Positions 16,900 through 25,931 are shown, numbered from the stretch's first letter. The stretch is 64,000 nt of DNA from CAG-877 sp045125935 (GCA_045125935.1 JBGVNW010000002.1:1-64000), one strand, 5' to 3'. Notes: generated from the letters alone by a model not told the origin. A program made the numbers and translations.

Positions 16900-17283
16900 A
16901 TGGCTTATAAGACTAGAAAGAAAAAAGTTAAGAAGAATGTACCTGAAGGAATAGCACATATTCATTCAACATTTAACAATACAATTACAACAATTACTGA
17001 TAAAGATGGTAATGTAATTAGCTGGGCATCATCTGGTGCTATCGGTTTTAAAGGAAGTAAAAAATCAACTCCATTTGCTGCTGGAATGGCTGCAGAAGCA
17101 GCAGGTAAAGTAGCATTTGATATTGGAATGCGTAAACTTGAAGTTCGCGTTAAAGGTTTAGGACCAGGACGCGAAACAGCAATTCGTTCATTACAAACAG
17201 CTGGATTAGAAGTAACAGCTATATCAGACGTTACACCAATACCACATAATGGATGCCGTCCACCAAAACGTCCACGTGGATAG
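16900..17283 (+). CDS. rpsK: 30S ribosomal protein S11
   Basis: A 127-residue platform protein with HIHSTFNNTI and the closing NGCRPPKRPRG. AAAGGAGG precedes the ATG. Confidence 0.97.
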   Translation: MAYKTRKKKVKKNVPEGIAHIHSTFNNTITTITDKDGNVISWASSGAIGFKGSKKSTPFAAGMAAEAAGKVAFDIGMRKLEVRVKGLGPGRETAIRSLQTAGLEVTAISDVTPIPHNGCRPPKRPRG

Positions 17284-17330
17284 TAAAAAAGGATAAGTTA
17301 AGTGGCAAAAAACAAAGGGAGGTTAGTTTC

Positions 17331-18281
17331 ATGTTACAATTTGAAAAACCAATTTATAAAATAACAGATTCTATAGAGAGCAATTTTTATGGAAGATTTG
17401 AATTAGAACCATTAGAAAGAGGTTTCGGTACTACAATCGGAAATGCTTTAAGAAGAGTAATGTTATCATCACTTCCAGGAAGTGCAATTAGTAATATTAA
17501 AATTGATGGTGTTCTTCATGAATTTCAAACAATCGATGGAGTATATGAAGATGTTACAACTATCATCTTAAACTTAAAAGGAATAGTATTTAAAAATTAT
17601 TCAAATGAACCAAAAGTAGTTCGCATTAATGCAACTAAAGAGGGAGAAGTAACTGCTGGAGATATTGAACACGATGCCGATATTGAAGTAATCAATAAAG
17701 ACAAAGTAATCGCTACTTTATCTAAGGGAGCAACTTTAAACATGGAAATGACTGTTACAAATGGTCGTGGATATGTTAAGAGTGAAGAAAATAAAAAACT
17801 ATATGATATCAAAAAGGCTGGAGTTATAGCTATTGACTCATTATATTCTCCTATTGAAAGAGTTTCTTACGAAGTTGGAAACGCTCGTGTTGGACAAGAT
17901 GAAAGCTATGATAAGCTAATCCTAGATGTTTGGACAAACGGTTCAATTAAACCTGAAGAAGCAATCGCTTTAGCCTCAAGAATTTTAATCGAACATTTTA
18001 CAATTTTAACTGACTTATCATCAATTGCTGATGTAAGTGGAATGATGATTGAAAAAACTGAAGATCCAAAAGTAAAAGCTCTAGAAACATCTATTGAAGA
18101 CTTAGATTTCTCAGTAAGAGCTTACAACTGCTTAAAGAGAGCAGGAATTCATACTTTACAAGACCTTGTTAACAAAAGTGAATCTGATATGATGAAAATA
18201 CGTAACTTAGGTAAAAAATCTCTAAAAGAAGTTTTAGACAAAATCAGAGATATGGGTCTAATCTTACGTGATGAAGACTAA
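17331..18281 (+). CDS. rpoA: RNA polymerase alpha subunit
   Basis: A 316-residue subunit. The start at 17331 (MLQFEKPIYKI) follows GGGAGG; the frame open from 17253 overlaps rpsK and lacks a ribosome site. The N-terminal dimerisation domain contains LEPLERGFGTTIGNALRR; the C-terminal DNA/activator-binding domain has RAYNCLKRAGIHTLQDL and IRNLGKKSLKEV. Embedded as usual between S11 and L17. Confidence 0.97.
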   Translation: MLQFEKPIYKITDSIESNFYGRFELEPLERGFGTTIGNALRRVMLSSLPGSAISNIKIDGVLHEFQTIDGVYEDVTTIILNLKGIVFKNYSNEPKVVRINATKEGEVTAGDIEHDADIEVINKDKVIATLSKGATLNMEMTVTNGRGYVKSEENKKLYDIKKAGVIAIDSLYSPIERVSYEVGNARVGQDESYDKLILDVWTNGSIKPEEAIALASRILIEHFTILTDLSSIADVSGMMIEKTEDPKVKALETSIEDLDFSVRAYNCLKRAGIHTLQDLVNKSESDMMKIRNLGKKSLKEVLDKIRDMGLILRDED

Positions 18282-18301
18282 AATATAAGGAGGAATTAAC
18301 T

Positions 18302-18703
18302 ATGGCATATAGAAAATTAGGAAGAGATAACAAACATAGAAGAAGTATGTTAGCTACTATGACTAAGCAAGTAGTTATGAATGAAGCAATCACTACTACT
18401 GATACTAGAGCCAAAGAAGTACGTAAGTTCGTTGAAAAAATGATTACTTACGGAAAAAAAGGAGATCTAGTAGCTCGTCGTAAAGCTTTAGCATTCTTAC
18501 ATAATGATACAGAAGTTGTTGATAAAATTTTCAACGATTTAGCTAAACGTTATGAAAACCGTAATGGTGGATATACTCAAATTTTAAAATTAGCAGAAAG
18601 ACGTGGAGATAATTCTCTAATGGTTATTTTAAAATTAGTTGAAGAAACTAAACCAGAAGAAGAAACAAAAGCAACTAAGAAAGCAAAGAAAGAAGAAAAA
18701 TAG
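18302..18703 (+). CDS. rplQ: 50S ribosomal protein L17
   Basis: A 133-residue tunnel-exit protein with MAYRKLGRDNKHRRSML and the GGYTQILKLAERRGDNS motif. The last 20 or so residues are a Lys/Glu-rich tail. It closes the 14-kb ribosomal cluster and is followed at once by a terminator. Confidence 0.96.
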   Translation: MAYRKLGRDNKHRRSMLATMTKQVVMNEAITTTDTRAKEVRKFVEKMITYGKKGDLVARRKALAFLHNDTEVVDKIFNDLAKRYENRNGGYTQILKLAERRGDNSLMVILKLVEETKPEEETKATKKAKKEEK

Positions 18704-18724
18704 ACAGGAAACTGTCTTTTTTTT
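18702..18724 (+). terminator. terminator of the ribosomal operon
   Basis: AGACAG, a GAAA loop and CTGTCT form a hairpin directly after the rplQ stop, followed by about ten T. A textbook Rho-independent terminator. Confidence 0.92.
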
Positions 18725-18787
18725 TATCGTTTATTATTATATAATATAAGCATGATGAAATAAGAAAGACTTGTATTGAGGTGAATC

Positions 18788-19306
18788 ATGGCATTAGAAA
18801 ATATCTTTCCAAATACATTGATAAATACTGCTAAAGTTGTATCAAGAGACAGCAAAATATATGAGGCTTTCAAGCCATATCTATCTGGCATCTTAGGAAT
18901 TGAGTTAGAGGCATATATGAGCAACAAAGAATTACGTAACGATTATCGCCAAAAATATATGGTAATTAAAAATAGTTTTCAAGAACGAGAAAAGAGACTC
19001 TTACCAATGAAAGACGAGGAGTGCTTGGCAAAAATAGCAACCTCCGCAATAGAATGGCAAGAATTCATTTCAACAGCAAAGGAAAACACATTAGATGAAG
19101 GGGAAAGCTTTATAAGTAGTACACCATTAGATAAATATGTATTAATGACTGCTAGAGAAAAGGCAGCATTAGAAAACAAACTTGTAGCTGCTGCTTTAGA
19201 AAGAGTAAGATTTTATACAGAAGGTTTTGGTAGTTCTAATACTGAATTGAACAGTATGTTAAATGATAATAATGCGACAGAAGAACAGGTTTCACACATA
19301 ATATAA
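18788..19306 (+). CDS. unknown 172-residue protein
   Basis: A mainly helical, charged soluble protein without signal peptide or membrane segment. A -10 like TATAAT lies about 50 bases upstream and GAGGTGA precedes the ATG. It is followed after 12 bases by an SDR gene and probably cotranscribed with it. I do not recognise the family. It occupies the interval between rplQ and the ecfA-like pair. Confidence 0.75.
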   Translation: MALENIFPNTLINTAKVVSRDSKIYEAFKPYLSGILGIELEAYMSNKELRNDYRQKYMVIKNSFQEREKRLLPMKDEECLAKIATSAIEWQEFISTAKENTLDEGESFISSTPLDKYVLMTAREKAALENKLVAAALERVRFYTEGFGSSNTELNSMLNDNNATEEQVSHII

Positions 19307-19318
19307 AGGGGAGATTAC

Positions 19319-20071
19319 ATGAAAGTTTTAATAACAGGAGCATCATCTGGTATTGGCTTAGATATGGCTAGATATCTAGCTCAAAAAAAACACGAACTAA
19401 TTTTAGTTGCAAGAGATCGAAAAAAACTAGAAAAAATTCAAGATAGTTTATCAACAAAGGTAACAATAATTGTTGCAGACTTATCAAATGAACAAAAAGT
19501 AAAAGAATTATATGTCTTAACTAAAGGAGAAAATATTGATATCTTGATAAATAATGCTGGCTTTGGTGACTTTGGTTATTTTACGGAAACAGATTTAAAT
19601 AAAGAGTTAGAAATGATTGATACTAACATAAAAGCAGTTCATATTTTAACCAAATTATTCTTAAAAGATATGGAACAAAGAAATTCGGGTTATATTCTAA
19701 ATGTTTCCTCATCAGCAGCTTTTCAACCAGGACCTCTAATGAGTACATATTATGCTACTAAATCATATGTTTACCAATTAACAGAGGCATTATACTACGA
19801 ACAAAAAAAGAAAAAGACCAATGTTCATTTAGCGGTATTGTGCCCAGGTCCTGTATCAACAAACTTTAATAATGTTGCAGGGGTAAAATTTGGTGTTAAG
19901 CCACTATCTAGTGCTTATGTGGCAAAATATGCAATTGACAAATTACTAGAAAAGAAAATGTTAATAATTCCAGGATTTAAAATGAAATGTTCCAAATTTC
20001 TAGGACGTTTTGTATCTGATAAATTTTTATTGAGAGTGACATATCGTATTCAGAAAAAGAAAGTCAACTAA
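19319..20071 (+). CDS. short-chain dehydrogenase/reductase
   Basis: A 250-residue classical SDR with a Rossmann fold: nucleotide motif TGASSGIG at residues 6-13, ADLS, NNAG at about 80, and the catalytic Ser/Tyr/Lys set with YATKSYV. The RDRKKLEKI segment after beta-2 suggests NADP(H) preference (inference). Substrate cannot be read from sequence. The C-terminus is basic, with KMKCSKFLGRF, resembling the DltE-like group. Confidence 0.9.
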   Translation: MKVLITGASSGIGLDMARYLAQKKHELILVARDRKKLEKIQDSLSTKVTIIVADLSNEQKVKELYVLTKGENIDILINNAGFGDFGYFTETDLNKELEMIDTNIKAVHILTKLFLKDMEQRNSGYILNVSSSAAFQPGPLMSTYYATKSYVYQLTEALYYEQKKKKTNVHLAVLCPGPVSTNFNNVAGVKFGVKPLSSAYVAKYAIDKLLEKKMLIIPGFKMKCSKFLGRFVSDKFLLRVTYRIQKKKVN

Positions 20072-20085
20072 TCGTTGACTTTTAA
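20061..20085 (+). terminator. hairpin after the SDR gene
   Basis: AAGTCAAC (20061-20068) and GTTGACTT (20074-20081) pair perfectly with a 5-base loop. The T tract is short, so termination may be partial and the ABC genes may be cotranscribed. Confidence 0.55.
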
Positions 20086-20112
20086 AAACGAAAAAGTAAA
20101 GTAGGTGAAAAA

Positions 20113-20916
20113 ATGCAAGACAATGTTATTGAAATAGTTAACTTATCTCTACCATATGCTTTTCAAAATTTTAATTTATCACTAGAAAGAAATAAACTAA
20201 CAACAATTACAGGCCCAAATAGCTGTGGAAAAACAACTATAATTAAAAGCATAACTGGTCAAATTTTTACTGACAATACAATCTATATTTTCTCACAAGA
20301 ACTAGAATACTATCGCATTACAGAATTAAATATAATAATGAAGTGTCTCATACCACAGGAATATTATTTTACAGAAGATACAGTATTCCAGGAAATAAAA
20401 GATAGTTTAAGTAATTTAGAACTTCCAGCAGCAATAAAACAAAAAAAAGCCAAAGAAATTATTAAACAATTAAATTTGACCAAAGTTCAAAATTTAAATC
20501 CAAATGAATTGCCAGAGAATATCAAAATAAAGATTCAGTTAGCAAAACATCTTCTTCAATCACCTAAAATATTATTACTAGATGACATTCTTGTAGGTAT
20601 GTCTAAAGATGAAAAAAATAATATAATAAGTGTACTAAGAGAATATCAAGAAAAAATGGATTTGACGGTCGTAATGACAACTTCAAATTTAGAAGACTGC
20701 ATAAATAGTGATTATATTTATGTAATTGATAATAATATTGTTGCATTAGAAGGAAAACCATTAGAAGTATTACAAAAAGACAACGTTTTAAATAGAATAG
20801 GTTTAGAACTACCTTTCATGATAGACCTATCAGTAAAATTACGTGATTATGATTTGATAAATGATGTCGAAATTGACATGGACATAGATAGGATGGTGGA
20901 ACTTCTATGGAAATAA
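20113..20916 (+). CDS. degenerate ABC ATPase in the ecfA1 position
   Basis: A 267-residue ABC nucleotide-binding domain. Walker A is intact (GPNSCGKTT), but the signature LSGGQ is replaced by LPENI, the Walker B reads LLLDDILVGM (the catalytic Glu is Asp and the following Pro-Thr is gone) and the switch His is missing (TTSNLED). Position between rplQ and truA matches EcfA1 of the vitamin-uptake ECF transporters in Bacilli. It probably binds ATP but hydrolysis is doubtful. Its end overlaps the next gene by 10 bases. Confidence 0.85.
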   Translation: MQDNVIEIVNLSLPYAFQNFNLSLERNKLTTITGPNSCGKTTIIKSITGQIFTDNTIYIFSQELEYYRITELNIIMKCLIPQEYYFTEDTVFQEIKDSLSNLELPAAIKQKKAKEIIKQLNLTKVQNLNPNELPENIKIKIQLAKHLLQSPKILLLDDILVGMSKDEKNNIISVLREYQEKMDLTVVMTTSNLEDCINSDYIYVIDNNIVALEGKPLEVLQKDNVLNRIGLELPFMIDLSVKLRDYDLINDVEIDMDIDRMVELLWK

Positions 20917-21695
20917 AATTTAATAAGTTTATAGTTGATAACAAAGAATATAACATGACAATCACCAGTAAAGATATAACGGCAATTTCAACAAATGACA
21001 ATGAATTTTTTAAAAAACTAATATCGCTAAAATATCCTTTAAAAGGAGAAATAATAATTAATGGTAGAAAAGTAACAGATGACAATTTAAATACTTATCA
21101 ACGCCAAATAAGTATTGTTAATTCATATAAACTAATTCCATTTGTAAAAACAGTTTTAGATTACATGAATTATGTTATTACAAGCAAAAATCTAAAAATT
21201 AAAAATCCAAACAAGAAAATAATTGATTCATTAAAGATTGTAGGTTTAGATGAAAAATATCTATTAAGAGAAATGTATACATTATCAAGTTCTGAAAAAG
21301 AATTAATTCAAATAGCTGTGGCTTTATTATCGAATCCGGAAATACTCATTTTAACAGACCAGTTTCTAAAACTTGATTTAATTAATCAAAAGAAAATTTA
21401 CATGGTATTAATAAGATTAAAAGAACAGTATCATAAAGCAATAATTATTCTTAGTGATAATGCCAATATTTTATATAAGTATTGTACAAAAGGAATTATT
21501 ATAAAAAATGGTAAAATACTTGTAGAAGGTGACATAAAGGATGTTTATTGTAAAGTGGAAATGTTAAGAAAAAGTAAATTTGACATTCCGGAAATTGTCG
21601 AGTTTACACATAAAGCTAAAAAGTTAAAAAAAGTAAAAATAGATTATCATAAAGATATAAGAGATATAATAAAAGATATTTACAAGCACGTATAG
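20907..21695 (+). CDS. ABC ATPase-like protein lacking Walker motifs (ecfA2 position)
   Basis: A 262-residue protein with the layout of an ABC ATPase but no P-loop: where GxxGxGKST is expected it has STNDNEFFKK. The signature is LSSSEKE, Walker B is ILILTDQ without the acidic pair, and the His switch is SDNAN. The fold is still recognisable (GEIIINGRKV, IVNSYKLIPF in the Q-loop region, KGIIIKNGKILVEG). It overlaps the upstream ATPase gene, suggesting a heterodimer of pseudo-ATPases. No EcfT-like membrane protein follows; truA starts 13 bases later. Confidence 0.8.
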   Translation: MEIKFNKFIVDNKEYNMTITSKDITAISTNDNEFFKKLISLKYPLKGEIIINGRKVTDDNLNTYQRQISIVNSYKLIPFVKTVLDYMNYVITSKNLKIKNPNKKIIDSLKIVGLDEKYLLREMYTLSSSEKELIQIAVALLSNPEILILTDQFLKLDLINQKKIYMVLIRLKEQYHKAIIILSDNANILYKYCTKGIIIKNGKILVEGDIKDVYCKVEMLRKSKFDIPEIVEFTHKAKKLKKVKIDYHKDIRDIIKDIYKHV

Positions 21696-21708
21696 AAGAG
21701 GTGAAAAC

Positions 21709-22440
21709 ATGCGTTTTTTAATTAAGTTTTCATATGATGGAAGTAATTACAATGGTTTTCAATATCAAAAAGGATTACCAAGTATCCAAGAAAGTTTAGA
21801 AATGGCTTTAACAAAAGTAAATAATAATCAAAAGACTACCGCAACTGCTACAGGAAGAACAGATAAAGGTGTACACGCTTTATGTCAATATGCACATGCC
21901 AATATAGATGTAAATATAACAGAGGCAAAATTGAAAAGAGCTCTTAATAGTAACTTGCCCCCAGATATTCACGTCATAGAAACAAAAATAGTGGATGATG
22001 ATTTTCATGCAAGATATAATGTAAAATGTAAAGAATATAAATATTACATAAACACAGGAGAATATAATCCTCTTGAAAGAAATTATGTTTTTCAATATAA
22101 TCATGATTTGAATATTGAAGTAATGAATGAAGCTATAAAAAAATTTATAGGGACACATGATTTTAGAGCCTTTGTAACAGAAAATAAAGAAAAAGAGAAT
22201 TGTATTAGAACAATAACTTCCGCAACAATAACAGAAAATGATAATAAAATTGAAATAACATTTAAAGGGACTGGATTTTTAAGATATCAAGTAAGAAATA
22301 TGGTCGGAATTCTTATAAGGGTTGGTGAAAATAAATTAGTACCAGAAGCTGTGGAAAAAACACTTGAAAGTAAAGACAGGCGACAATCTGGAAAAACAGC
22401 TCCAGCTGTAGGACTATATTTAACATCAGTTGAATACTAA
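21709..22440 (+). CDS. truA: tRNA pseudouridine synthase A
   Basis: A 243-residue enzyme making pseudouridine at tRNA positions 38-40. The catalytic Asp52 is in GRTDKGVHA; FQYQKGLPSIQ, ARYNVKCKEYKYYI and FLRYQVRNMVG are conserved. GAGGTGA precedes the ATG. The ecfA-truA-rplM-rpsI order is typical of Bacilli. Confidence 0.95.
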   Translation: MRFLIKFSYDGSNYNGFQYQKGLPSIQESLEMALTKVNNNQKTTATATGRTDKGVHALCQYAHANIDVNITEAKLKRALNSNLPPDIHVIETKIVDDDFHARYNVKCKEYKYYINTGEYNPLERNYVFQYNHDLNIEVMNEAIKKFIGTHDFRAFVTENKEKENCIRTITSATITENDNKIEITFKGTGFLRYQVRNMVGILIRVGENKLVPEAVEKTLESKDRRQSGKTAPAVGLYLTSVEY

Positions 22441-22565
22441 AAGTCGTATCAAGAAATTAAAAAAATTCATATATCAAAATAGTACTTATAAATTTGAAGA
22501 AACAACAAAAATACTATGGTCATTATTTTATAAACGTAATATAGCAGAATATAACTCAGAAAAAA

Positions 22566-22590
22566 GCAACAGATCAAGTTGTTTTTTTTG
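22566..22590 (+). terminator. terminator between truA and the next gene
   Basis: A short stem CAAC (22567-22570) / GTTG (22578-22581) is followed by a run of eight T. It lies 130 bases after truA and just before a promoter, so it separates the two transcription units. Confidence 0.6.
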
Positions 22591-22653
22591 TTGATTTATG
22601 ATATAATATGTCCCAATCAATGAGAGATGATAGATAAAAAAGGGGTTATGTCT

Positions 22654-23433
22654 ATGAGTCAAAATCAAATTGATTATAAAAAGAAAATGCAGTTATATGA
22701 AGTACTAGGTGCCAAAGAATTCAAAAAAATAGTGATGCAGGTAGAAAAGCTTAAATGGAAAACAGTAAAAAAAGTATTTCCTAATTATCTTAGTTATTTT
22801 GAAAAAAAATGTAAAAAGGATTGCGAAAAAGAATTGAAAAATGTTACTAGCGAAGAACGTAAACAAGAAATAAGAAGTGTTTATCGTAATCAAATCCTAA
22901 TGGCTAGAAAAGAGTTTAATCAAGATAAAAACAGAAACTATCATCTGACACAGCAAAGACCAACAGAAATATTAAATTACTTGGAATGGAATAAGGGAGT
23001 ACATGAAACTGCATTATTAAAAAACATAGGAATTGCTGCTGCAGCATTAGGATGTATTGGCGTAGGATTTTTTGATGAAATTGCACCAATAGTTATAGCA
23101 ATACAAGGAGTAAATGCAGCAATAAATTGGCAGTGTATAAATCTTCAAAATTATAATATTTGTAGAATACAGATACATAAAAAAGCTTTAGAAGAAAGAG
23201 AAAAGAGACATCAAGCAAAATATGCAAAAACATATAGTGAAGTTGATAAAATGTTTCAAAGTGCAATTGATAAGACAAAAGAAACAGAAATGATTCCAAG
23301 CGAGGAAGCAATAATATCACAAATTCAAAGCATAGAACAACTAAGACAAATGAAAGAATTTATAAAACAAGCAAAGATTACTCAGCACAGTTCTGTTCAA
23401 GAGACAGAAACTGGAAAGGGGACAAAAAAATGA
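22654..23433 (+). CDS. unknown protein with a central hydrophobic segment
   Basis: A 259-residue protein. The start at 22654 is chosen because AAAAAGGGG is 8 bases upstream; the frame is open from 22627. The first 120 residues are very basic and coiled-coil-like (FEKKCKKDCEKELKN), then a hydrophobic stretch at about 130-165 (IGIAAAALGCIGVGFF and IAPIVIAIQGVNAAI) suggests one hairpin or two short membrane helices, then another charged helical tail. A TATAAT box lies about 40 bases upstream. Family not recognised. Confidence 0.65.
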   Translation: MSQNQIDYKKKMQLYEVLGAKEFKKIVMQVEKLKWKTVKKVFPNYLSYFEKKCKKDCEKELKNVTSEERKQEIRSVYRNQILMARKEFNQDKNRNYHLTQQRPTEILNYLEWNKGVHETALLKNIGIAAAALGCIGVGFFDEIAPIVIAIQGVNAAINWQCINLQNYNICRIQIHKKALEEREKRHQAKYAKTYSEVDKMFQSAIDKTKETEMIPSEEAIISQIQSIEQLRQMKEFIKQAKITQHSSVQETETGKGTKK

Positions 23434-23822
23434 GTACAATTTTTGAACTAGGATTGACAGCTACAACAGTAGTGCCAATAGCAAAAAAGAGCATTAAAAA
23501 GGATCCAAACACAAAAAAATTTAATGTTGACGAAGGTGCACTAAATAAGAGCCTTAAAAATGCTGCAACAACAGTAGGAGTTACAAGTGCAATGTCATCA
23601 ACACAGTATTGCGCACAAGAAGTCACACTACATTCACTACAACTATATCAAGAATCGTTAACTGAAGAACAAATTTATAGATATGAACAACTGCTTGCGG
23701 CAAAAGAGAATGAATTTGTCATCAATGGAATAACATACGATTTAACACAAGTTGATCAAAGCGAACAAGCAGAAGAATCACTACAAAGAAAAGATGCAAA
23801 AGTATTGGGGAAAAACCTATAA
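23430..23822 (+). CDS. unknown 130-residue protein
   Basis: Overlaps the previous gene by 4 bases (ATGA), so both are translated together. The N-terminal 25 residues are mildly hydrophobic, a middle region is rich in Ala, Thr and Ser, and the C-terminal part is acidic and helical. A GGAAAGGGG site precedes the ATG. No family recognised; presumably works with its upstream partner. Confidence 0.65.
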   Translation: MSTIFELGLTATTVVPIAKKSIKKDPNTKKFNVDEGALNKSLKNAATTVGVTSAMSSTQYCAQEVTLHSLQLYQESLTEEQIYRYEQLLAAKENEFVINGITYDLTQVDQSEQAEESLQRKDAKVLGKNL

Positions 23823-23849
23823 TAAACCGATTAATAATACAAAAAACTA

Positions 23850-23878
23850 TTGATTTTTAACACATTATTTAGTATAAT
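23850..23878 (+). promoter_or_regulatory. promoter of rplM-rpsI
   Basis: TTGATT (23850-23855) and TATAAT (23873-23878) with a 17-base spacer, about 75 bases before rplM. Confidence 0.8.
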
Positions 23879-23881
23879 CAT

Positions 23882-23945
23882 AATCGGTACATTCGAATCC
23901 CCACATAAATTGGATCCTGGGAAAATCCGATTTAAGTAAAAGGAG
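23882..23945 (+). promoter_or_regulatory. putative L13 mRNA leader
   Basis: The leader carries an outer stem AATCGG (23882-23887) with CCGATT (23927-23932) enclosing a GC-richer loop with ATCC repeats. A conserved L13-type leader upstream of rplM-rpsI is known in Firmicutes and is thought to bind ribosomal protein. Assignment here rests on position and foldability only. Confidence 0.55.
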
Positions 23946-23952
23946 AAAAAAT

Positions 23953-24384
23953 ATGACAAGTTATATGCAAAAAAAAGAAACTGTTGAACGTAAATGGTAC
24001 GTAATCGACGCTGAAGGAAAATCTTTAGGTAGAGTAGCAGCTTTAGCAGCAACTTACCTACGTGGAAAACACAAACCAACTTATACTCCACATATTGATT
24101 GTGGAGACAACATCATCATTATCAATGCACAAAAAGTTAATCTAACAGGAAATAAGTTAGAAGACAAAATCTATTATAACCATTCACAATATGTTGGTGG
24201 TTTAAGAGAAAGAACTGCTAAGGTAATGAGAGAACAATATCCAGTTGAAATGATGGAAAGAGCTGTTAAAGGAATGCTTCCTCATAATAGACTTGGAAGA
24301 GATATGTATAGAAAATTATATGTATACGCTGGAAATGAACACAAGCATGCTGCACAAAAGCCAGAAGTGCTTGAAGTTAAATAG
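23953..24384 (+). CDS. rplM: 50S ribosomal protein L13
   Basis: A 143-residue early-assembly protein with RKWYVIDAEGKSLGRVA, LRGKHKPTYTPH and the signature MLPHNRLGRDMYRKLYVYAG. AAAGGAG precedes the ATG. Confidence 0.97.
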   Translation: MTSYMQKKETVERKWYVIDAEGKSLGRVAALAATYLRGKHKPTYTPHIDCGDNIIIINAQKVNLTGNKLEDKIYYNHSQYVGGLRERTAKVMREQYPVEMMERAVKGMLPHNRLGRDMYRKLYVYAGNEHKHAAQKPEVLEVK

Positions 24385-24397
24385 GAGGGTTTAAGTT

Positions 24398-24823
24398 ATG
24401 GCAAAAGAAAAGAAAAATGTTTACACTGGTACTGGACACAGAAAGACAAGTGTTGCAAGAGTTACATTAACTCCAGGAACAGGAAAAATTACTGTTAATG
24501 GTTTAGACGTTCATGACTATTTACCTTTCGAAGTATTAGTAATGGATTTATGTCAACCACTTGATGTTACAAACACAAGAGAAATGTTCGATGTTGATGC
24601 AAAAGTTAAAGGTGGAGGATTCCAAGGACAAACTGGAGCAATCCGTTTAGGAATTACAAGAGCTTTATTAGACTACGATAAAACTACACCAGCTGATTCT
24701 GAAAATAGTTTCAGAAAAGTATTAAAAGCTGCAGGATTTATCACAAGAGATTCTCGTAAGAAAGAACGTAAGAAACCAGGATTAAAGAAAGCACGTCGTG
24801 CACCACAATTCTCAAAACGTTAA
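24398..24823 (+). CDS. rpsI: 30S ribosomal protein S9
   Basis: A 141-residue 30S head protein with the C-terminal PQFSKR tail reaching the P-site and GTGHRKTSVARV at the start; slightly longer than the common 130. Its last two codons are repeated, with the terminator, about 1.1 kb downstream, so the 3' end may be an integration target. Confidence 0.97.
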   Translation: MAKEKKNVYTGTGHRKTSVARVTLTPGTGKITVNGLDVHDYLPFEVLVMDLCQPLDVTNTREMFDVDAKVKGGGFQGQTGAIRLGITRALLDYDKTTPADSENSFRKVLKAAGFITRDSRKKERKKPGLKKARRAPQFSKR

Positions 24824-24876
24824 TTTATATTTATCAGTTTCAAATACAAAGTCCGATTATTCGGGCTTTTTTACTG
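24815..24876 (+). repeat. 62-bp direct repeat, copy 1 (rpsI 3' end and terminator)
   Basis: Identical at 60 of 62 positions to 25932-25993 (differences at 24848 and 24873). It begins in the last two codons of rpsI and runs through the terminator. The layout resembles an att site at a gene 3' end. The rpsI 3' end is a known target of streptococcal integrative elements. Confidence 0.8.
24849..24872 (+). terminator. rpsI terminator
   Basis: AAGTCCG and CGGGCTT form a stem (one G-U pair) over a 6-base loop, followed by T6. It lies 26 bases after the rpsI stop and is duplicated in the second repeat copy. Confidence 0.85.
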
Positions 24877-25028
24877 CAATAAAATAAGTAAATGAAGCTA
24901 ATTTTGACCCAAAGATGACGCACAGCATACACGATATAGCACAGTGCCTCTTAAAGTCTTGAAGCTATTCGTTCTAGCATTCTAATTTTTGGAGAATTTA
25001 TGATATAATATTATATAGGTGGGTATAT

Positions 25029-25829
25029 ATGGATTATAATAAAAGTGAAGAATATTTAATAAATAATATAATTGGACAAAGTAGACATCAATTTATATAT
25101 AGTTATAATGACGATAAAAGAAAAACTTTTTTACAACAATTAGTGGATAGTTATCCAATTAAAATAGATTGTAATTCACCAATGTGTATATATTTAAATG
25201 AATTTGGATTACCTAAAGTTTCTATTATTGATGATAAGTTAGATAATAATAAAATTGATATTTTAAGTAGAGAATATTTGTCATTTTCTATAGCACATGC
25301 TATATTACAAAAATCAAAAAATACTGTTGATGCTGATTTGTTGAACTCAAGGATTACAAGATTATTAAGTTTACTCAATAAATATAATGTTAACCCTGGT
25401 TACAAAGAAATTAAATCTTTAGATGAATTGATTTTAACGTTGTTTAATTCAAAAGAATTTTATATGTCCTATTATTTAGATTATGTTAAAACAGGAAAAG
25501 AAGATAAGTCAATTGACGGCATAGCAATGCCATTTTTACAGTTAGAATTCTTTGCTTCACAATATAAAAGAGTTTTAAATAACAAATCATATTTTGGAAT
25601 CGTTATTGATAAATGTGATGATATTTCGTTGGCATCAACTAGGGCAGTAAATTTTTTAGTAGGAGCAAGAATTAATAGTGATATTTCAATGAAAATAGTA
25701 GTCGAACCCGGAAAATGGGATTCATATATTGATTCTAATGGCCAATATGTAGAAGCTGTGCATGATTATGGTGTTGTTGAATTAGATGATTCACAAGCGG
25801 AATATGTAAAGAAATTAAAGAGGCCTTAA
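25029..25829 (+). CDS. unknown 266-residue protein bracketed by direct repeats
   Basis: A soluble mixed alpha/beta protein without signal peptide or membrane helices. An extended -10 (TGATATAAT) lies about 25 bases upstream and TAGGTGGG precedes the ATG. No catalytic motif stands out; a C-terminal part around YFGIVIDKCDD and MKIVVEPGKW looks like beta-alpha units. It is the only gene between the two 62-bp repeats, so it is probably cargo or a leftover of an element integrated at rpsI. Confidence 0.7.
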   Translation: MDYNKSEEYLINNIIGQSRHQFIYSYNDDKRKTFLQQLVDSYPIKIDCNSPMCIYLNEFGLPKVSIIDDKLDNNKIDILSREYLSFSIAHAILQKSKNTVDADLLNSRITRLLSLLNKYNVNPGYKEIKSLDELILTLFNSKEFYMSYYLDYVKTGKEDKSIDGIAMPFLQLEFFASQYKRVLNNKSYFGIVIDKCDDISLASTRAVNFLVGARINSDISMKIVVEPGKWDSYIDSNGQYVEAVHDYGVVELDDSQAEYVKKLKRP

Positions 25830-25931
25830 TATATTATATGAATTAAGATATCTTAGAGTCAGTTAGCGTAACATACACACAGCATACAAAACCGATGGCA
25901 AACCGCATAAATAAAGGAAAGCTAATTTAGT

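Noticed and set aside
20113..21695. Annotation of the ABC pair as functional EcfA1/EcfA2
   Set aside because: Essential ATPase motifs are lost in both and EcfT is missing, so only the position argues for it.
24877..25028. tRNA gene or second att element in the spacer after rpsI
   Set aside because: Only short shared words (ACAGCATAC, AAGCTAATTT) with the right spacer; no cloverleaf and no extended repeat.
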